Shown piece by piece: positions 20,590 through 23,563 of a stretch of DNA of 23,563 nucleotides. A program made the position numbers and the translations under genes. This stretch comes from an uncultured Clostridia bacterium (GTDB lineage Bacteria; Bacillota; Clostridia; Oscillospirales; Ruminococcaceae), in the NCBI GenBank assembly GCA_947175045.1, contig CAMWLH010000002.1, positions 1-23,563 on the forward strand. Direction: 5' to 3'. Every line of letters starts with the position of its first letter. Positions within the stretch are counted from its first letter, which is position 1. The notes under the pieces are model-generated. The model did no database searches. It had not been told where the DNA came from and saw nothing but the letters and a program-made list of their open reading frames with translations.

Positions 20590-22167
20590 TTATACGGTTT
20601 GTCCGTTAGTATCGTGTGCCGTGGGTTTGACGGGAGGAATGTGTTCCTTGGGAATTTCCGAATTGATACCCGAGCCGATAGCCTTTCCCGTGATAAAGGA
20701 GTTTACCATGCTCCCCAGATCTATCCCGAGACCGTCCAGCAGCCCCGACGACGCCTGGGTAGTCGCTTCGGTGATATCCTTTACCAGCTTCGAGGTGTTC
20801 CCGTCGCCGTACATGGTGATCTTGTCGATATTCTCCAGCGGCTTTGCGATAGCCTCCGCTATGGCGGGCATCTGCTCGAAATACATCTGGAGCACCGCCG
20901 CTTCCTCCATCTTGCGCATAGCCTCCGCCTTTTTGTCGAGACCCTCCGCCTCGGCGAGAGCCTTCGCCCTTACCGCTTCGGCTTCGGCGATACCCTTTGC
21001 GCGGATACCCTCCGCCTCCTGCTCCGCGGCGAATCTTGCCGCTTCAGCGCGAGCCTTTTCCGCCGCGGCTTCGTTCTGAGCCGTTACAAGAATAGCCGCC
21101 GCCTCGTTCTTCTTGATCTCCAGCTCCGCTTCGGAGTTCTGGATATCCTCGTATTTCTTAGCCTCCGCGCTGCGCTGTGTGGAGTACAGCTCAGCGTCGG
21201 CGCGCTGCTGAGCCGCGTACTTCTCGGCTTCGGCGGTCTTTTTGATCTCCGCTTCGAGGGCGCGCTCCTTAATCTCCGCTTCCTTGGCCTTTATCTCAAC
21301 CTCTTTTTCCTGTTTTGCGAGGTTTGCGTTGGCGGTGGTTATCTCGATGGTCTTGCGCTGCTCCTCCTGCTGAATGGTGTAGGCAGCGTCAGCCTCCGCC
21401 TGCTTGATGTCGGCGGCGCGCTTGAGCTCCGCCTGCTTTATCGCGAGCTGATTCTGGCGCTCCGCGATAGCGGTCTCGGAGTCCACCTTGGCGTCGTTTG
21501 CCTTGCGGTTAGCTTCCGCCTGGGCTATCTTGATATCGCGCTCCGCCTCTGCTTTGGAGATAGACGCCTTTTTGCGTATCTGCATGGTATTGTCAATACC
21601 CATATCGTTGATAACGCCGTTGTCATCGACAAAATTCTGCACGTTGAACGAAACTATTTCAAGACCCATAGCCTTAAGGTCGGGGTCGGCGTTCTGTCTT
21701 ACCTTATCCGCGAACGCCTGGCGGTTGGAGATCATTTCCTCCAGTCTCATCTGACCGACGATCTCACGCATATTGCCCTCCAACACCTCGCGGGCTACCT
21801 TGGTTATGTAGTCGACGTTTTTGTTGAGGAAGTTCTGCTGCGCGCGGGCGATAGTCTCCATATCGGGCGATATCTTTACGTTTACCACCGCGTCCACGGA
21901 GATGTTGATATAGTCCGCGGTAGGCACTGCCTGAGCGGTCTTGACGTCTACCGACATCAGCGCCAGCTCCAGCACGTCACAGCGCTCGAAAAAGGGCAGC
22001 TTTATGCTCGCCTTGCCGATGACCACCTTGGCTCTGCGGCGCAGACCGCTTATAATGAACGCCTTATCGGGCGGAGCCTTGCGGTATCCCGCCGCGAACA
22101 TGATAATAATTATCACTAAAACTATTCCTATGGGAATTAAAATTTCCGAAGATAAAAAATCAGGCAT
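20590..22167 (-). CDS. floT: Flotillin-like membrane scaffold protein (FloT type)
   Basis: Flotillins organise functional membrane microdomains. The 525-residue product has an N-terminal membrane helix (about 9-26), an SPFH domain (about 30-190, with YRKAPPDKAFIISGLRRRAK), a long Ala/Glu/Lys-rich coiled coil (about 197-435, with repeated EAE and AEA units) and a C-terminal oligomerisation region (about 440-510). Length is close to B. subtilis FloT (509) rather than the shorter FloA. The ATG is preceded by AAAGGA. It starts 33 bp after a small Hpt gene, with which it is probably co-transcribed. The NfeD-type partner that often accompanies FloT is not next to it in this window. Confidence 0.93.
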   Translation of the reverse strand: MPDFLSSEILIPIGIVLVIIIIMFAAGYRKAPPDKAFIISGLRRRAKVVIGKASIKLPFFERCDVLELALMSVDVKTAQAVPTADYINISVDAVVNVKISPDMETIARAQQNFLNKNVDYITKVAREVLEGNMREIVGQMRLEEMISNRQAFADKVRQNADPDLKAMGLEIVSFNVQNFVDDNGVINDMGIDNTMQIRKKASISKAEAERDIKIAQAEANRKANDAKVDSETAIAERQNQLAIKQAELKRAADIKQAEADAAYTIQQEEQRKTIEITTANANLAKQEKEVEIKAKEAEIKERALEAEIKKTAEAEKYAAQQRADAELYSTQRSAEAKKYEDIQNSEAELEIKKNEAAAILVTAQNEAAAEKARAEAARFAAEQEAEGIRAKGIAEAEAVRAKALAEAEGLDKKAEAMRKMEEAAVLQMYFEQMPAIAEAIAKPLENIDKITMYGDGNTSKLVKDITEATTQASSGLLDGLGIDLGSMVNSFITGKAIGSGINSEIPKEHIPPVKPTAHDTNGQTV

Positions 22168-22200
22168 GACACGTTCCTTTCCGCGGCAGATATGCCGCCG

Positions 22201-22563
22201 TTAAATTCTTCTTGAGATGTCCAGAGCGGCGTCGTAAGCGCTGCGGCAGTCGTCGAAATCGCGGCGGTAGTCCTCGGTTCTGCTTGCTCTGATATCCTCC
22301 ACGATCTTCGCGGCGGGGTCGAACACTCCCCCAAGACCGATATTTCCCGCAAGTCCCTTTAATGAGTGCGCGTTCCGCTCAACCTGTGTGAGGTCGCCCG
22401 CGGAGACCGCCTTGGAAAGCCGCTCCATTACTTCTCCCGCAGCCTCGAAAAACTTGATGTAATATCGTCTGAACATATCCTCGCTGTCCATAAACTTCTC
22501 CGTCATAGCTCTGATATCCAGCCCTACCGCGAGAAGCTCGCCGCGAATTTCCTCACTTATCAT
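22201..22563 (-). CDS. Stand-alone histidine phosphotransfer (Hpt) protein
   Basis: Hpt domains relay phosphoryl groups between receiver domains in multistep phosphorelays. The 120-residue protein is essentially one Hpt helical bundle: NAHSLKGLAGNIG (64-76) contains the phosphorylatable H66 with the conserved lysine three residues later and the glycines that follow. No signal peptide, membrane segment or other domain is visible. No histidine kinase or response regulator is encoded nearby, so its partners are elsewhere. AAAGGGG lies 7 bases before the ATG. It is followed after 33 bp by the flotillin gene. Confidence 0.9.
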   Translation of the reverse strand: MISEEIRGELLAVGLDIRAMTEKFMDSEDMFRRYYIKFFEAAGEVMERLSKAVSAGDLTQVERNAHSLKGLAGNIGLGGVFDPAAKIVEDIRASRTEDYRRDFDDCRSAYDAALDISRRI

Positions 22564-22580
22564 AACACCACCCCTTTAAA

Positions 22581-22600
22581 GGCAAGAGAATGCTCTTACC
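22581..22600 (-). terminator. Weak hairpin between the beta-lactamase-family and Hpt genes
   Basis: On the minus strand GGTAAGAG (22593-22600) pairs with CTCTTGCC (22581-22588), including one G-U pair, around a 4-nt loop and is followed only by TTTAAA. It begins 3 bp after the hydrolase stop and ends 17 bp before the Hpt start, so it may allow partial read-through. Confidence 0.5.
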
Positions 22601-22603
22601 CCA

Positions 22604-23563
22604 TCAGTCCTCGGCTCCGTAAACTATCTGCTTTATAAGCCGTATCGGCCGCGCTCCCAGACCTCCGCAGCGCTGTATAAAGTACAGGAACGTGTAGCCG
22701 CCCTCGGGATCGTTCACAAACTCGCACCCGAGCCAGCCGCCCCAACCGTACTCTCCAAGATGAACCGACGGACCCGTCTGCGACAAATCGGCCGCGATAC
22801 CCATAAGATTACCGTAGTTGTAGCCCCGCTTATCCTCCCAGTCATATGAAACGAGCTGCTTTTCGCTGAGCTGGGGCGCAGTCATATAGCGCACCGCGTT
22901 CTCCGAGAGTATCCTCCGCCCGTTGTACACACCCTTATTGAGCAGCATCGAGCCGAACGCCGCCATATCGTCCATTGTGGACAGCAGCCCCGCGCCGCCG
23001 CTCTCAAACTCGGGCTTTTTGCGGCAGAGGTAGGTAAGACCCAAATGCTGCCAGCCGCAGGGAACAAGCTCGCCGTCCTTAAACTCGTAGTTTTCCGCCA
23101 GCCTGTTCAGCTTTTCGGGAGGACACCAGAAATCCGTGTCCCTCATGCCAAGCGGCTCGAACAGCTCCATACGCAGGAAATCGCCGAATTTCTTCCCAGA
23201 TACGACCTCGACTATCGCGCCGAGAACGTCCGCACTCGTGCCGTACAGCCACCTTTCGCCCGGCTGGAACGCCAACGGCTGCTTCCCTATCTCATTAGCG
23301 AGAGTTACCGTGTCCCAGGGCTTTCCCGCCTCAACGTCCGCCGCCATCTTGTCGTAGAGCTTCTGCATTTCCGCGCCCGCCACGAAACCCGTGTCGGGGT
23401 AGCAGCAGCCGGAGGTCATATCCAGCAGATTCTTGATGGTAACCTCGTTCTTCACGGGCTCACTGCCGTTCTCCGTCAGAACCGTCTGATTCTTAAAGCC
23501 CTCAAGATACCAGCCCGCCTTGTCGTTGATATCCAGCAGCCCCCTGTCAAACAGTATCATTAC
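22604..23563 (-). CDS. Serine hydrolase of the beta-lactamase (PF00144) family, N-terminus missing
   Basis: The frame is open to the right window edge, so the gene continues beyond it; the first visible ATG (23558-23560) is internal, since family members have MILFDRGLLDINDKAGWYL after the active-site helix. The catalytic SxxK motif is therefore outside the window. Visible family features are the TIKNLLDMTSG segment, the second motif WLYGTSADVLGAIVE with its tyrosine, LFEPLGMRDTDFW, AGLLSTMDDMAAFGSMLLN, and the C-terminal HLGEYGWGGWLG in the position of the third motif. The members include class C beta-lactamases, esterases and peptidases; the YGTS and GWGG sequences point to an esterase-like or D-amino-peptidase-like enzyme rather than a true lactamase. 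319 codons are present. Confidence 0.88.
   Translation of the reverse strand, partial: VMILFDRGLLDINDKAGWYLEGFKNQTVLTENGSEPVKNEVTIKNLLDMTSGCCYPDTGFVAGAEMQKLYDKMAADVEAGKPWDTVTLANEIGKQPLAFQPGERWLYGTSADVLGAIVEVVSGKKFGDFLRMELFEPLGMRDTDFWCPPEKLNRLAENYEFKDGELVPCGWQHLGLTYLCRKKPEFESGGAGLLSTMDDMAAFGSMLLNKGVYNGRRILSENAVRYMTAPQLSEKQLVSYDWEDKRGYNYGNLMGIAADLSQTGPSVHLGEYGWGGWLGCEFVNDPEGGYTFLYFIQRCGGLGARPIRLIKQIVYGAED

Noticed and set aside
20599..22119. 506-codon plus-strand frame antisense to the flotillin gene
   Set aside because: It mirrors the codon bias of the Ala/Glu-rich coiled coil on the other strand; its Leu/Arg/Gly-rich product has no recognisable motif.

Overview
The window is bacterial and comes from a flagellated, endospore-forming member of the Firmicutes, most likely class Clostridia. 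The evidence is the clostridial flagellar gene order (flgB to flbD-motA-motB), an alpha/beta-type small acid-soluble spore protein, a canonical PerR, a YtrA-type GntR regulator, strong Gram-positive Shine-Dalgarno sequences and vegetative (sigma-A type) promoters. A genus cannot be named from the sequence alone. Almost every gene is on the minus strand; the spore-protein gene is the exception.

Positions 1-13727 (minus strand) are one flagellar operon, transcribed right to left: flgB, flgC, fliE, fliF, fliG, fliH, fliI, fliJ, fliK, flgD, a TIGR02530-type flagellar-operon gene, flgE, flbD, motA and the first 124 codons of motB. Together these encode the proximal rod, MS ring and switch, export ATPase complex, hook-length control, hook cap, hook, and stator. 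A TTGCAA-17-TATAAT promoter lies before flgB. A second promoter with the same -35 box, spacing and -10 box lies in an unusual 196-bp AT-rich gap between motA and motB. Both motA and motB begin with TTG.

Positions 13734-14173 are an AT-rich intergenic block that holds the flgB promoter and leader, several palindromes, and the terminator of the operon upstream. Positions 14174-18363 hold a GntR (YtrA-like) / ABC ATPase / ABC permease operon. A perfect consensus promoter and a palindromic candidate operator stand before the regulator. The permease ends in a predicted extracytoplasmic domain of about 395 residues.

Positions 18364-19534 hold the plus-strand spore-protein gene, with a structured leader, and a convergent perR gene. 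The two share a strong hairpin, and perR has its own 7-1-7 operator over its start site. Positions 19555-23563 hold a lipoprotein of unknown function, a FloT-like flotillin, a stand-alone histidine phosphotransfer (Hpt) protein, and the C-terminal part of a serine beta-lactamase-family hydrolase, which runs off the right edge.

No mobile element, CRISPR array, tRNA or rRNA was found. I see no clearly novel multi-gene system. The best leads are the motA-motB junction, the triplicated module inside FlgE, the duplicated domain and acidic tail of FlgD, the GntR/ABC locus with its large external domain, and the structured leader of the spore-protein gene.
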